Part shown: piece by piece, positions 31,887 through 43,203 of the stretch | How positions within the stretch are numbered: position 1 is the first letter of the stretch | How the letters are laid out: each line of letters opens with the position of its first letter | Source: Oxytricha trifallax | Taxonomy: Eukaryota; Ciliophora; Spirotrichea; Sporadotrichida; Oxytrichidae | Assembly: GCA_000711775.1 (NCBI GenBank) | Contig: ARYC01017312.1 | Span: forward strand, 1-64,000 | Direction: 5' to 3' | DNA length: 64,000 nucleotides | The notes under the pieces: model-generated | What the model was told of the DNA's origin: nothing | The model's database searches: none | Seen by the model: the letters and a program-made list of their open reading frames with translations, nothing else | Program-made: the position numbers and the translations under genes

Positions 31887-33549
31887 CAGGTTAGTGCTCT
31901 CCTAAGGGGCAAGAATATTTTATTAAATTTTTTCCCCATATTTTTAAAACTTACTAAATATCAAAAATAATTCATTTATTTGGTTATACATCCGCCTTTA
32001 CTATAATTTCTGAGTTTTTTATGAGTCACTTCATTATAAATTTACTACATATTTAATAACATTAAATGATTAATTACTCAGAAGAAGAAAAAAACTTTGT
32101 AATTTTATATGACTTTTTAATTTAATTAATTGATTTTAAATTTATTATGTTTTTAAACAGTTAGTTTAAACTTAAAGTACTGCAGATATTACTTTATAAA
32201 TTAAATTTACATTATCGAAAGTTAATTAATTAACATAATAAGTATAAAAAACATAATAAATAAAAAAAAATTAATTAAGATAAAAGTCATATAAATTGAA
32301 GAGTTTTTTTCCTGAGTAATTTATTATCTTTTTATTTTATTTTAATAAATATGTTGTAAATATATAACGAAGTGCTCATATAATACTCAGAAGTTATAGC
32401 TTAGGCGGCTGTATGACCAAATAAATGAATTATTTTTGATATTAATAAGTGTTCACCCCGAGGTACCACCCCCCACCCCTCCCCAGTCCCTAAACCGAGG
32501 TACCTCCCCCCACCCTCCCCCCACCTCAAAAATGAAGTCCCCTAATATAACCCACTTTATATGAAAAATCATATTCCCAAGGTCTGAATCGACTCCCTTC
32601 ATGACATCTCACTCCCATAACAATATTTATATATAAAATGACATAGTTTTTCAAAATTATGCATTATCTTTTTAATTGCTGTTTTGATTTTATTATGAAT
32701 TTTTGGCAACTGTCACTACGTCTGTCGACTATTTAAGACATATACTGCCATAGGAAAATATATTTCAATTGAGTTTACATTGTCTAGACTTATTGCAGAT
32801 TTTATTAATACAATAAAGCTATGCACATAAAAATTCCAAAAATCTTTTCAGCCTAAATCATCTCTTTTCGATTTAAATATAAAAATTAACATGAGTAAAT
32901 TTTTTAAAAAAATACATTTACTCTCTTAAATAAATATTATTTTATCATAAAAAATAATAATGATTGTTAATTTATTTTTATTTGTTAAATATTAGCATAA
33001 TCATTATCATTTTTTTATGATAAAATAATTCTTATTTAAGAGAGTAAATGATTTTTTAAAAAAAATTTACTCATGTTAATTTTTAAATTTAAATCGAAAT
33101 GAGATGATTTAGGCTGAAAAAGATTTTTGGAATTTTTATGTGCATAGCTTTATTGTATTAATAAAAACTGCAATAAGTCTAGACAATGTAAACTCAATTG
33201 AAATATATTTTCCTATGGCAGTATATGTCTTAAATAGTCGACGGACGTAGTGACAGTTGCCAAAAATTCATAATAAAATCAAAACAGCAATTAAAAAGAT
33301 AATGCATAATTTTGAAAAACTATGTCATTTTATATATAAATATTGTTATGGGAGTGAGATGTCATGAAGGGAGTCGATTCAGACCTTGGGAATATGATTT
33401 TTCATATAAAGTGGGTTATATTAGGGGACTTCATTTTTGAGGTGGGGGTAGGGGTGGGGGGGGTACTTTGGGTAGAACAAATAAGTTTAAAAAAATATGG
33501 AAAATAAATATATTTATAATAATTTTGACCCCAGAATAGCACTACCCTG
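31887..33549. mobile_element. Foldback element with CAGGGTAGTGCT ends, itself interrupted
   Basis: The left end CAGGTTAGTGCTCTCC and the complement of the right end (CAGGGTAGTGCTATTC) begin arms of about 300 bp: TAATTCATTTATTTGG and ATCCGCC on the left face GGCGGC and CCAAATAAATGAATTA on the right. The right arm is split at 32450 by a second palindromic element. Without it the length is about 627 bp. A target duplication could not be defined from comparison with TBE copy 3. No gene supported. Confidence 0.8.
32450..33479. mobile_element. 1030-bp G-rich foldback element, TGTTC ends, 6-bp duplication AATAAG
   Basis: Almost the whole element is a palindrome with arms of about 500 bp. The ends are TGTTCACCCCGAGGTACC on the left and GGTACTTTGGGTAGAACA on the right, bordering C-rich/G-rich runs of about 60 bp. 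AATAAG is repeated at 32444-32449 and 33480-33485. It is related to the element at 54859-56049 by ends, G-rich runs and arm sequence (for example CACTACGTCTGTCGACT against CACTACATCCGTCAACT). Non-coding. Confidence 0.9.
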
Positions 33550-34472
33550 AAATTCCTATTGTCATGTGTCGCTTATTTTTATTCCTTGCAAATCTTTTTT
33601 TCAGGAGAGATGCTGTAGCGTTTCTTATGAGCTTTTTATATAACTTCATTTAAATACTCTGGTTTCAGAGTTCCAAGGATACCAAAGAAGAAGTTTCTCT
33701 CTGGCAACATATTAGAGAGTTGCAGCTTTAATGGAAAGTAAAAAAGTAATATTTAGATAAATCATAGAATGGTCATACAGTTTGTAACAGATATTTCAGG
33801 GTAGTTAGGATTATCAATCATTCGACTTTAAAAGCTTTTTTTCCTCGATTTTTCTATTCAATAAGTAAGGCTTTTAATAATGAGATTTTAGTTCCCTCCT
33901 AAGTTGGCAAGAACAATCCAACTATAATGGATTTATTAATCTTACTTAAGAACTTACCTTGCTATACCAAATATCTATAGAAGTCCTTTTTACTTCGAAA
34001 TTTTTCCGATTAAATTTTAAATTCTCTTTATTACATCATTCATAGACTCCATCTTGCTTCCTCTTTCTAGAAATGGTAATGAAATTTAAAATTATGGATA
34101 TCCATTCTAAGTTTATTAAATCTTACTACTAGAGGACCTACTGGAGGTCAACCTTAGAAAAGATATGCGGAGAAGCATTGAAAAACTTGCTCCAAGTTTC
34201 ACAGATTGATTTCCATTTTCATCAATCTATCTCCATTAAATTGCTCCTAATAATGTTTAATTATTTTAGGAGGTCCTCCAAATTAAGTTCGAATCTAATT
34301 TTATAAACTGTTAAATTTACTCAAAAGATTTGTCAACTTACAGTCTTCTATAGTTAGTTCATTTTCTTACCTATCAGCAAAAGATTTACCAGAGTGCTAT
34401 ATACTCTACTATTATAGTTTATCAAGGTAGATTTTATCATTATTATAATTAAAAAAATATCAGCAAACTAAA

Positions 34473-35908
34473 ATGAGCGCTAACCTTTTGAGAAGAGCGG
34501 CATTACTTGGGTAAAATCAATAAAAATTATCATTCCAGTAAGAACAAAAAAGTTGAGATCAGAGACACATGTACTTAGTGGGAGCCTACTTATGACACTT
34601 TGACCAGTCTAGCTTTGATATTTAAATATAAGTTAAGTAGGAGGTCATCATAGAAGCTGTGCATATTGAGAAGGAGTTTAAACAACCCGCCATAGAGCAT
34701 TAATAATTACATGCCAAAGTTAACTATTAATGCAAAGAATGCAATAAAGTTTTCCCTTACAAGTCAACTCATAAGAGACACTTGAGAGATATACACAACG
34801 ATATGCCAAGGTTATATCTCAAGCATTAAAAGAAGGATAGCATGAATATTTATAAGCTCTGTGAGAAGTCGTATTCTCATAAAAGAGACAACAAAGTGCA
34901 CTTAAGGAAAAAGCACATTAAAGTTTGTGTTTATCCATGAATCTATGTAAGAAAATTCCTATAAAAAGAAGGTTGAGAAATCCTGCCGAGTCTCTTGAAG
35001 TTGAGGTACGAAGTAAGATAAAATGAAGAAAGCAGACAAAAATCTCCGAGTTTATTAAATTAAAAAAAAATCCTGGTATGATTTGAGACGATGAAGATTC
35101 CTATATTTAAAATTATTGACATAGATTTTTGTCTTAAAAGTTACCTCACACTAAGCGATAAAATAAAGAAGATAGTTATCATAGATGACTAATACGCTTA
35201 CAAATTATTTCATTTCAATTATTTTCTTTCTAATGACATATTCTAAATGGAATTTTCAAATGAGTATTACGTTCTTTAATAAGCAAAATATAATGAGTTC
35301 AGGCAAATTGTTAAGCTTGATGATATTTTACTTGGAAAAGACCATGTAGCATTTATGCTTCCTCTCCTATATATGACTTACAAAGAGTTTTTATTTGAAA
35401 ACAACTGCTAAAGGTAAATTGGCTTGATAGTACAGCAGATAGTTGAGGGAATAGAAGAGTTTCACAAGTTAGGTTAAGTTCATAGATAAAAGCCATAAAA
35501 TATTATGATGAAGTTTCAACCTCTTAGAGTCTATATTATTCATGTCACCAGAGCTCAAAGAGTACAAAACTCTGCATTAGAAAATGTAAGTGGCACTCCT
35601 GGATATTTCCCCAAGAAAGAATATTGGAGAGACGGAATATTTCTTGAGATATATGGGCATTAACAGTAATAATAAAAATTAAGAGTTACATGCCAAGATA
35701 CGATTACTTAAGCTGAAAGATATTCTTAGGAAAGAATCAAACAATATATCGATAATGATAAAATTAATGGAGGTCTTAGAAAACTTGGATAAACAACAAT
35801 AATCAAGCCAAGCAATGAAAATAATGTTACATTAGATATATTCAAACAGAAACTTAAAAAGATAAAATTCAAAGAACTGCCACATGAATCTAAGCTTATA
35901 TTTGTGTA
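34473..35908 (+). pseudogene. TBE 57-kDa zinc-finger/kinase protein (copy 6), decayed
   Basis: ATG 34473 (MSANLLRRAALLGQNQQKLS), with a TGA after about 31 codons. C2H2 motifs are still visible: CKECNKVFPYKSTHKRHLRD (about 34.74 kb) and a second at about 34.86 kb. In the kinase part the catalytic loop has lost its aspartate (FHKLGQVHRQKPQNIMM in place of VHRDLKPENIML), and GTPGYFPKKEYWRDG remains. Multiple frame changes; no normal stop seen. Confidence 0.82.
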
Positions 35909-36197
35909 AAATAATTAAAAAGCTCGCTTGATATACTCACTTAATTTACTAATATTTAAACTATAAACCTCCACATAAACCATATTTAAACCCTAATGGA
36001 GTATTCTTTAATTGCAGCATTTTATCAATAAAAACCCAATAAAAAACTGAAGTAGTTTTGAGGTTTTGAATGATTTAAATTTTTAATTTATTTAAATTAT
36101 CTTTCATCCTATAATTTCAGACCTTAATTTCAATATCAAAGGAAAAAGTTACAGTGTAGTGCTCAAAATTGTGGAAAACTTTTTTTAATATATTTTT

Positions 36198-36953
36198 TAA
36201 AGCAAAATAAGCGTTTTAAGAGTAAATATGATAAATTAATTAAGATAGATTGATATTGAGTTCCAACTGTAACTTTAGCTATTGTCTTAAAGTCTTCTCT
36301 AAACTGCATTTACCGATTTTTGATCAAACAAAGTGGATTATTCCCGTTTAAAAGGTTCTATTCTTAGCGTCGCTATGAGCTGCTTTAAAGGTGTTGCTAG
36401 AAGCTCAGCCACAGCTAGGTTTAAGAGTGCCATGGCCAGGATCCTTAAAGATCAGGGATCCCCATTTTAATTGCTAGAATACTAATGTTTTAAGAAGTTA
36501 ATAAAATTAAATCATTCAAATTAAGTTGTAATGTTTGTAATAATTTAATCATACTAGTAGGTTTAATTCATAATGAACTAATTATAGAGTTGTCTTCATT
36601 AATTTTAAGATGATGTCTATTAATTAAGACTATGAATGATTTAATTTTATTAACTTTTTAAAACATTAGTATTCTAGCAATTAAAATGGGGATCCCTGAT
36701 CTCTAAGGATCCTGGCCAGGGCACTCTAAACCTAGCTGTGGCTGAGCTTCTTGCAGCACCTTTAAAGCAGCTCATAGCGACGCTAAGAATAGAACCTTTT
36801 AAACGGGAATAATCCACTTTGTATGATCAAAAATCGGTAAATGCAGTTTAGAGAAGACTTTAAGACAATAGCTAAAGTTACAGTTGGAACTCAATATCAA
36901 TCTATCTTCATTAATTTATCATATTTACTCTTAAAACGCTTTTATTGCTTTAA
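36198..36953. repeat. Palindromic (foldback) element of about 756 bp
   Basis: Arms of about 320 bp (36198-36520 and 36630-36953) around a centre of about 110 bp. The tips are TAAAGCA and TGCTTTA. The inner arm is unusually GC-rich and includes GGATCC and TGGCCA sites (for example GCTCAGCCACAGCTAGGTTT and its complement). No target duplication or reading frame supported. Confidence 0.85.
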
Positions 36954-37209
36954 ATATTTATAAATTATTGATAAACTTATACATAAACAAGATAAACTGT
37001 TTCAACTAATAAAACTCAAAAATAATCTTTATCTATTGAAAAATATTAATGACTTAATTATTAATAGTTGAAATGTTTATTTGAGGAAGATAACTTTGTA
37101 TTTTCGTTAAATATCCCGACAATAAATTTATTTACAACATAAAAATTTCCAAAATCTTTTAATAAATAATATAATATAAGCATTTATGGGTTTTTATTGT
37201 TAAATCTAA

Positions 37210-37412
37210 GAACATTCACTTTATGATGGAGGTGACTACGTAATTTTTTATCCTGGAGACACTATAATTTTAAATGCCTTTTTAATTTGAATAGTAAATA
37301 ATATTCCAATTAATATGATATTTATTATGCAAGTACCATTGGATTAGATATTACTGAATCATTAGATTAACCTAATCTCCCAGATAGAATTTCATATACA
37401 CTCAAAAGTGAT
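37210..37412 (+). CDS. Host coding islands (B-type paralogue 2, first parts)
   Basis: Two short frames: 37210-37275 (EHSLYDGGDYVIFYPGDTII) and 37323-37412 (YYASTIGLDITESLDQPNLP, DRISYTLKSD). The second matches 12000-12100. They are separated by about 50 bp of AT-rich DNA. Confidence 0.6.
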
Positions 37413-37525
37413 CATTTCAAAATAATAAATATTGTTGTAATTCTTTTATTAAAACATTAAAATGTAGATATTTTAAAAAGTTTTTCTTATTAGTAACAAG
37501 AATAAATAAATATAAATATATAGAT

Positions 37526-37680
37526 CTTTGTGAATAGAAGGTTTTTGAATTTGAAGCAACAATAATTAATTGTACTAAGCCAGGTGTGGTTTAAGCTACA
37601 CCTTCAATTTCAAGGAATTATGTGATAGGTCAACCAAGCTTCGTAATCAAGTTTGACTATTCTAATTAAATATTTAATTA
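37526..37680 (+). CDS. Host coding island (B-type paralogue 2)
   Basis: LCEQKVFEFEATIINCTKPG, then VVQATPSISRNYVIGQPSFV and IKFDYSN; the best-conserved partner of 12144-12295. Probably a beta-strand-rich extracellular repeat. Confidence 0.75.
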
Positions 37681-38160
37681 TAAATTTTTAGAAAAGAATT
37701 ATTATAAGCAAAGATTAAAAACCCCTGATTTCACTAATATTTGTAAAATGATTCAGAAGAGCAGGTATCGTATACAATTTTTTGCTCAAATAAAAAATTA
37801 AAAACAACCTAAAGCAAGCTCTCGCTCCATCTTTTCTAGTTGATCTTTATTTTTTCTAAAATTAGGTTTAATTAGTTTAATTTGCTGATTTTTTTGCATA
37901 TTTTATTTGTAAAATATCATCTTTTTAAAAAATTAGACAGTACTACATTTCTTTTTCTTTAAATAGAATAAATTTGATTTAATTTAAATTAATTCCAAAG
38001 GTATAACAATGAAAATATATTCCTAATGTTTAGAATTTACTATTCATTATATCATAATTCAAACAATTAAAAATATATTATAAAATATTCAATTTAATAA
38101 TAAATCTCAATATTATTAAAAACAGTTTATTTTTAATGATGGAATTAATTCGAGAAAATA

Positions 38161-38355
38161 AATTAAAATTAAACTAATGTTTAGAAGAATTTCCTGCCAT
38201 CAAAGGGGATAAGTACCCAAGACTGGAAGTTTTCTCGACTTAAATTGAATATTATAAAATCAACTATAATAAGGATTCAAACTATATAAAGTAAACTCAA
38301 TCCCAAAATCAGATAGAATAGTTATGCTTACTTTGGGTCAAGATTATTAAATTAA
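38161..38355 (+). CDS. Host coding island (B-type paralogue 2, continued)
   Basis: The frame contains LEEFPAIKGDKYPRLEVFST, followed by a polar stretch rich in Asn, Lys and Gln. Plausible coding by composition, no paralogue seen. Confidence 0.45.
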
Positions 38356-38866
38356 AAAAAGTATTAATAGCTTTTTTTCTTTATTTTAACTTAATTTTTC
38401 AAAGTCGAATATATCTGAGCAATATTAATTTATTTGTGCAATAGTTCACATCTGACTATTTAAATGACATCAATAAAATATACTTATATTTTTATATATA
38501 ATCTAAATTATAAGAATCTATCCGGAGTGCATAGAAAAACCATATAAGTTCGAAATTTTAAAAGATAATTTGCCAATTGATTATTTTTATATTTCTATAA
38601 AAAATGTTCTATTTAAGACAATTTATTATATTTTTTCATTTTATATAATTATATAGAAAGCGAATTTACCTTCATAGTTTTAGATAGAAACCTTGGTTAG
38701 GTTAATTTAACGAAGAGAATTACATTTTTAAATTCTATAATTAAATAAAATGAAATTTAATTTTATTTAGATTAAATAAAAGAGTGAAAATGAAGATTAT
38801 AAAGCTTAGTATAAGTTCATTTATAATATTTAAAAAAATGATATAATATTTTTTATTTAATTCACT

Positions 38867-39048
38867 ATGACGATGGAAGGTCAGGCTTTATATTAGCAAA
38901 TAGTGATTGAAGTGCTTGAATTAGGAATTTGCATTAGCAATTACTCTTACAACTATTGCGAGAAAATGAAAAACTTTACCTTCCTTAATCTAACGATGCC
39001 TGCTTGCGAAAGAGTGGGATCTGTTGATATCAATAAATTATTACGATT
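38867..39048 (+). CDS. Host coding island with Cys motif
   Basis: IVIEVLELGICISNYSYNYC, then EKMKNFTFLNLTMPACERVG. It parallels the island at 59.8-60.0 kb (ITIGDLSSCIQNYTYQYCEE), giving a shared pattern C-I-x-N-Y-x-Y-x-Y-C. Member of the same surface-protein family. Confidence 0.65.
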
Positions 39049-39061
39049 TTAATTATTTATC

Positions 39062-39275
39062 ATGCCATTCAAGTCAAATCCAAATGATAGAGGGGCAATT
39101 AAGTTTAACGAGCTATCATAAAACATGAGTGTTTATAGCTGCGATTATTTTGCGATGAAAGAATATTTTTTCACTTTATCTGCACCTAATTCCTCGCTAA
39201 CTTACACTTGGAAAATTGTGCTCAATGGGTATCCTTAATGTGGGGTCTCATAGAAATAGAGTGATACAGATTTTA
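39062..39275 (+). CDS. Host coding island
   Basis: MPFKSNPNDRGAIKFNELSQ, then KEYFFTLSAPNSSLTYTWKI and VLNGYPQCG. Resembles 60576-60695 (DINFTWTLDLQGTPPCDQYF). The pattern x-x-Y/F-T-W followed by a Cys recalls PKD/REJ-like extracellular domains, but this is a weak inference. Confidence 0.65.
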
Positions 39276-39297
39276 AATTTAATTAAAATATAAGAAA

Positions 39298-39601
39298 ATT
39301 AATTAGTTTCACAGAGATTAGATTAAATGCAAAGTAAGGTGCGTACAAATGGTCATTCCAATCCTCTGTTCCAAACTATGAGATTTGTGACTATGCTCCT
39401 AGAAATTATATATTAGTAGATAGCGCAGGACAAAAAGCAAACTCAAATTTCTTTTCGTTTAATAGCAAATCGTAAACAATTACTTTTAATGTGGGGAAGT
39501 CTTTGTTTCCTTACAATCAAGATATATATTTGTACTTATACTGGGATAGATATTCTTAAACAAAGACTTAAATCAAATTATATGTAAAATATGAAGCTTG
39601 A
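39298..39601 (+). CDS. Host coding island ending at TGA
   Basis: LISFTEIRLNAKQGAYKWSF, YEICDYAPRNYILVDSAGQK, then FNVGKSLFPYNQDIYLYLYW up to the TGA at 39599-39601. A splice donor-like GTAAAATATG just before the TGA means the stop may not be used. Strong coding character. Confidence 0.65.
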
Positions 39602-39716
39602 TAATTTTAAGTTTTATGGTATAAATTTTAGTAATGAAATTTCCTATTTTGTTTTCATTGATATTTAGAATTCAATTTATTTAATCATAAATTAAGCTCC
39701 TATTATCAAGCAAAAT

Positions 39717-40237
39717 CAAACCCCAAACCCCTTTAGTAGTTTAATTTATTTTTTGACTGATATTAGACTGTAATTAGAAATATATAGCTCAAGAAATTTG
39801 TGATGAAAAACCCCGGCTATATATACGAGAGAGAAATGAGTCAAGTATTTGAATGTTCTTATCATTAATGAGTTAATTGATATCTTGCTGCTAAAATTAT
39901 AAGGGTCTTTTAGTCATAGAATTAATATGCTATATCTTTAAATTCAATGCTAATATACAGTGAGAACTCACATTTGCAAGAAACTAATGTAGCTACCTTA
40001 GTATATACGTGTAATAGATAGAATAGGCTGAGACTTTAATCGCCACATCCATAAAAAACTAAAACAATAAATCTATATACTCATTGTCATAAACTGACCT
40101 CAAACCTCGCATATACACACTTGAATTACTAATATTTAAACTATAAACCCTATTAAAAGCCTTATTATGTATACTTAAATTACAGCCTTTATCTATAAAA
40201 AAATCAATCAAACTTATGATTTGGTATTTGGGTTTTA
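39717..40237 (-). mobile_element. TBE: Internally deleted TBE derivative (521 bp)
   Basis: Left end CAAACCCCAAACCCC, right end GGTATTTGGGTTTT, with AAT duplicated on both sides (39714-39716, 40238-40240). Only the two terminal regions and about 320 bp of degenerate transposase N-terminal sequence (minus strand, ATG at 40112-40110, MRGLRSVYDNEYIDLLF) remain. The 22-kDa and 57-kDa genes and the catalytic core are gone. Confidence 0.88.
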
Positions 40238-40240
40238 AAT

Positions 40241-42147
40241 GCAAATGATCCAAAGCCTGTAGCCGAGCAAATCTAAGATATGAAAGCTTTCGATTTTTCA
40301 GTTTTAAATTCATCAGATTTTCAGTCTAATCTAGGCCTAAATAAGTCAAATTAACCTTAATTTATTAATGCGACGATTAAAAGTATAAGCTAAGAAGGTG
40401 AAGTGGTTATATAATTCTCTGAAAAATTGAGGTTTAAGGATTCGAAGTACTACGGAGATATTAGGGATAAGGGACTTGTGCTGAGATTATGGTAGAACTA
40501 CTATAATACAGAGTATGAAGATGTGGATATCAGGAATTAATAAAAAAAGTATAAATATTTAAAAATTAATTAATTAAATATAAAATATAATTTTAATTTT
40601 TTATTAATTAGAATTGGACAATCACAAACATTGATGATTATTTCAAAGTAAAATATATTTAGGCAATTTAATTAAAAAACTTTAAAAATTTTGATGCTAA
40701 AGTTATTTAATTTGATAAACTCAAGATATTTAATAATTAAAAAAATAAATATATTAATTTAAATCACATTTACTAAATTATCGCATTGAAAAATACTTTT
40801 ATACTTTAATTAAAACGGCTACCATTTTTTATTTACTTAATTTATTCTAAGCTATTTTAAATCTTATATTTTCAATTTTTAATCGAAAATAAAACTTAAT
40901 TTATATAGCTTTTTACTCTAACAACCAATTATTAAAATGGTATATTATTTAATTTTTTAATATTAAGAATTAATTGTTATTATGTGATATTATGTATACA
41001 TACAGCTTTACTTCAACTAAAAATTAATTAGAATAAAAATTAAAAAGTTTGATGGAAGTTTCCAACCTCCAACTTTTAAATTTTATTATTTTGGCAATAT
41101 ACTATATATATATAAGAAACACATAAATCTCAATTCATTACCGTGGTATATATTAAAAAACTTATCTTAATATATAATTTTAAGATAGCTTATATTTATC
41201 CCTTTCCTCATTAAATAATTAAAAATAAGTGTAAATTACTATTTTAATAACAATTATTATAATTTTAAAAAAAGAATTCGGCTTTTATAAAAAAAAAGAA
41301 TATAGGATTTTAAGATATGAATAATTTGATCATAATTGATGGTAAAGGTTTTAAGAAATTTAGAAAATTATATTTTTTTATGCATGGGGTAGAAAACTTC
41401 CCTAGGAGGGGGGAATTACTTTTGGAGTAGGAAACTTCCCCCTCCCAAAATTCTATATAAAAAATATTTTTTATTAGAGATATTGCAAATAATTACTCAT
41501 CATCTAAATCTTAAAGGATAACGTCATAACTTTTAGGAAATAATAATAAATAATCGTTTGCTATAAGATATTATTCTTAATTAATTAGAAAATGTTTTTA
41601 AAAGTATTTTGAATTGATTGATTGATTGATTGATTAATTATTTATATAATTATTATCAATATTAATTTGGCTTTAACAAAAATGCTAAAACTATCAAGAA
41701 TACAATATTTATAAAATTTGAATTCTTATAATTTTTATTTGTTTTGATAAAAAATTAAAATTAAAAAAATTAAAAAAGAATAATAGCAATTCTTGCATTA
41801 AAGCTGCTTTCCTTTAATTAACTATATTAAACCAAGGTAATTTAAAATCTTCTAACTCGTACATTTTTATGAATAAATTAGTACTTTATACCTCGTAATT
41901 GTCAATAATTTATATATTTAGATATAATAAATGCCTAATTAAGAATAAATAAATGAAACAATAATCAGCTAACCTATTATATAATCATAGGGTTATTATA
42001 TATAAAAGAATGTAAGAATAGAATCAATATATTAAATCATAGTACAATAAATAAATTCAATACTTTAATAGTACTTTCATTTTAACGTATCCATTTTTAT
42101 TATATTAAATCCTTAAATTCTTGAATAAAATGATTCCTTTATTTTAG
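40241..42147. other. AT-rich spacer with small repeats
   Basis: A short TGAT tandem run at 41612-41634, and two direct copies of a G/AAAACTTCCC motif beside G- or C-runs at 41383-41447. At 40450-40540 there is a slightly richer stretch that could be a coding fragment. Nothing else supported. Confidence 0.4.
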
Positions 42148-42478
42148 GAGTTTCATGGTGACTATGAAAATATGATAAACTTGCAAGAGAATTTCAATGA
42201 GGCTGTTTTTTAATTTGGATATTAACTTATTAAATTACTTCAAATTCTATAAACATTATTATATATTTTATTATAACAATAGGAGGTCAAATCATTAATA
42301 TTATTTAAAGCTAGCTAAACAGAAATTAATATACTGGGGGTGGGTAAACCAGTCAGCTCAATATAATCATGAAGTCTCACACTTGGAATTTATAAAGACT
42401 AATCATAAGATCATGACTCTAAATAAATTTCTAAAAAATAACCAACCATGCTGTAGCTATACAGCACTCCTATTTAAT
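42148..42478 (+). CDS. Host coding islands (two short parts)
   Basis: 42148-42225 reads EFHGDYENMINLQENFNEAV directly after a TTTTAG acceptor-like sequence. 42334-42478 reads WGWVNQSAQYNHEVSHLEFI and continues. Both are open with TAA/TAG as Gln. Confidence 0.45.
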
Positions 42479-42519
42479 TGAATTTTTAAGAAACTTACTA
42501 GAGTTATAATAAAAACAGT

Positions 42520-42780
42520 TATCAAAATCAACGTTTTTTACAAGGTCCTTTTGGTGTTTGCGATGGTCCCCCCGCTTTTAGAACTTTGTCAGGTGTTTCA
42601 TTTGAATCTAATGCCTTAACAATTCGAATATATACAACAGTTATGAAACCTATGGAACCTACTTGCTCATTTAACATGAGAATAATTAATGCTACAGCTT
42701 CTCCAGAAGTTGAGTTTAGTACAAGTTATTACTTAGAAAATTAGTTTTATAGAAATCTTATAAAATTTTAAATAGATATT
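42520..42780 (+). CDS. Host coding island
   Basis: YQNQRFLQGPFGVCDGPPAF, then TLSGVSFESNALTIRIYTTV and MEPTCSFNMRIINATASPEV. Balanced composition, Cys residues and NAT glycosylation-type motif suggest an extracellular domain. Confidence 0.65.
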
Positions 42781-42782
42781 GT

Positions 42783-42957
42783 TTTTGAATTACACTAAGA
42801 CGACAACTGACTTTCTTGGATACTTTATTTTTGATATTCATTTACCAAATTCAGTTTCATATATTGGTAACCTAAGAGCAGAGGTTTACTCTTAAAGTAA
42901 TACAGGCTGGTATTTTACAAATCCATCTTCAACAACAATAATTATAATTTATTTTTT
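42783..42957 (+). CDS. Host coding island
   Basis: FLNYTKTTTDFLGYFIFDIH, then LPNSVSYIGNLRAEVYSQSN and GWYFTNPSS. Resembles 57032-57369 (SSIDIYIPNQKNVLGKLAGH). Part of the same repeated family. Confidence 0.65.
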
Positions 42958-43203
42958 CAAAAAACATATTTAAAAATCTCAAAATTTTAAAAGCCAAAAT
43001 TAATTATTATTAGGTATAGAAATAAATAATTTAAATTAGGAATTAAATAGTTAAATTACAACTTTAAAAATTACAGAAATTAAATAAGAATTTTAAAAAA
43101 GTAATTTATATTTTATAAATAAAACCCCAAGAGTAAAATTTGATCGAATTTTAAGAATGAACAATTAATCAACAAAGAATATATTACTTGTCTATATATC
43201 AAA

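Larger units (their letters stand above)
31621..34052 (-). pseudogene. TBE 22-kDa protein gene (copy 6), interrupted
   Basis: ATG 34052-34050, intron 1 (36 nt) at 33957-33922, readable blocks up to 33551, then a 1663-bp foldback insertion in the middle of the coding region, and the C-terminal block (DEMNIDSGAGT-like, about 31.7 kb). The usual final TGA is changed (AATGTGAAC), so the stop is lost as well. Confidence 0.8.
30415..36068 (+). mobile_element. TBE: TBE transposon copy 6 (complete, with nested insertions)
   Basis: Left end CAAAACCCCAAAATCTG at 30415, right end GTTTTGAGGTTTTG at 36068, AAT duplicated on both sides (30412-30414, 36069-36071). Gene order as in copy 2. The length of 5.65 kb is explained by a 1663-bp insertion at 31887-33549. 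The genes are strongly eroded, so this is an older copy than 2, 4 or 8. Confidence 0.93.

Noticed and set aside
41383-41447. G/C-run pair as a third TGTTC-type foldback
   Set aside because: The motif copies are in direct, not clean inverted, arrangement and lack TGTTC ends and a duplication.
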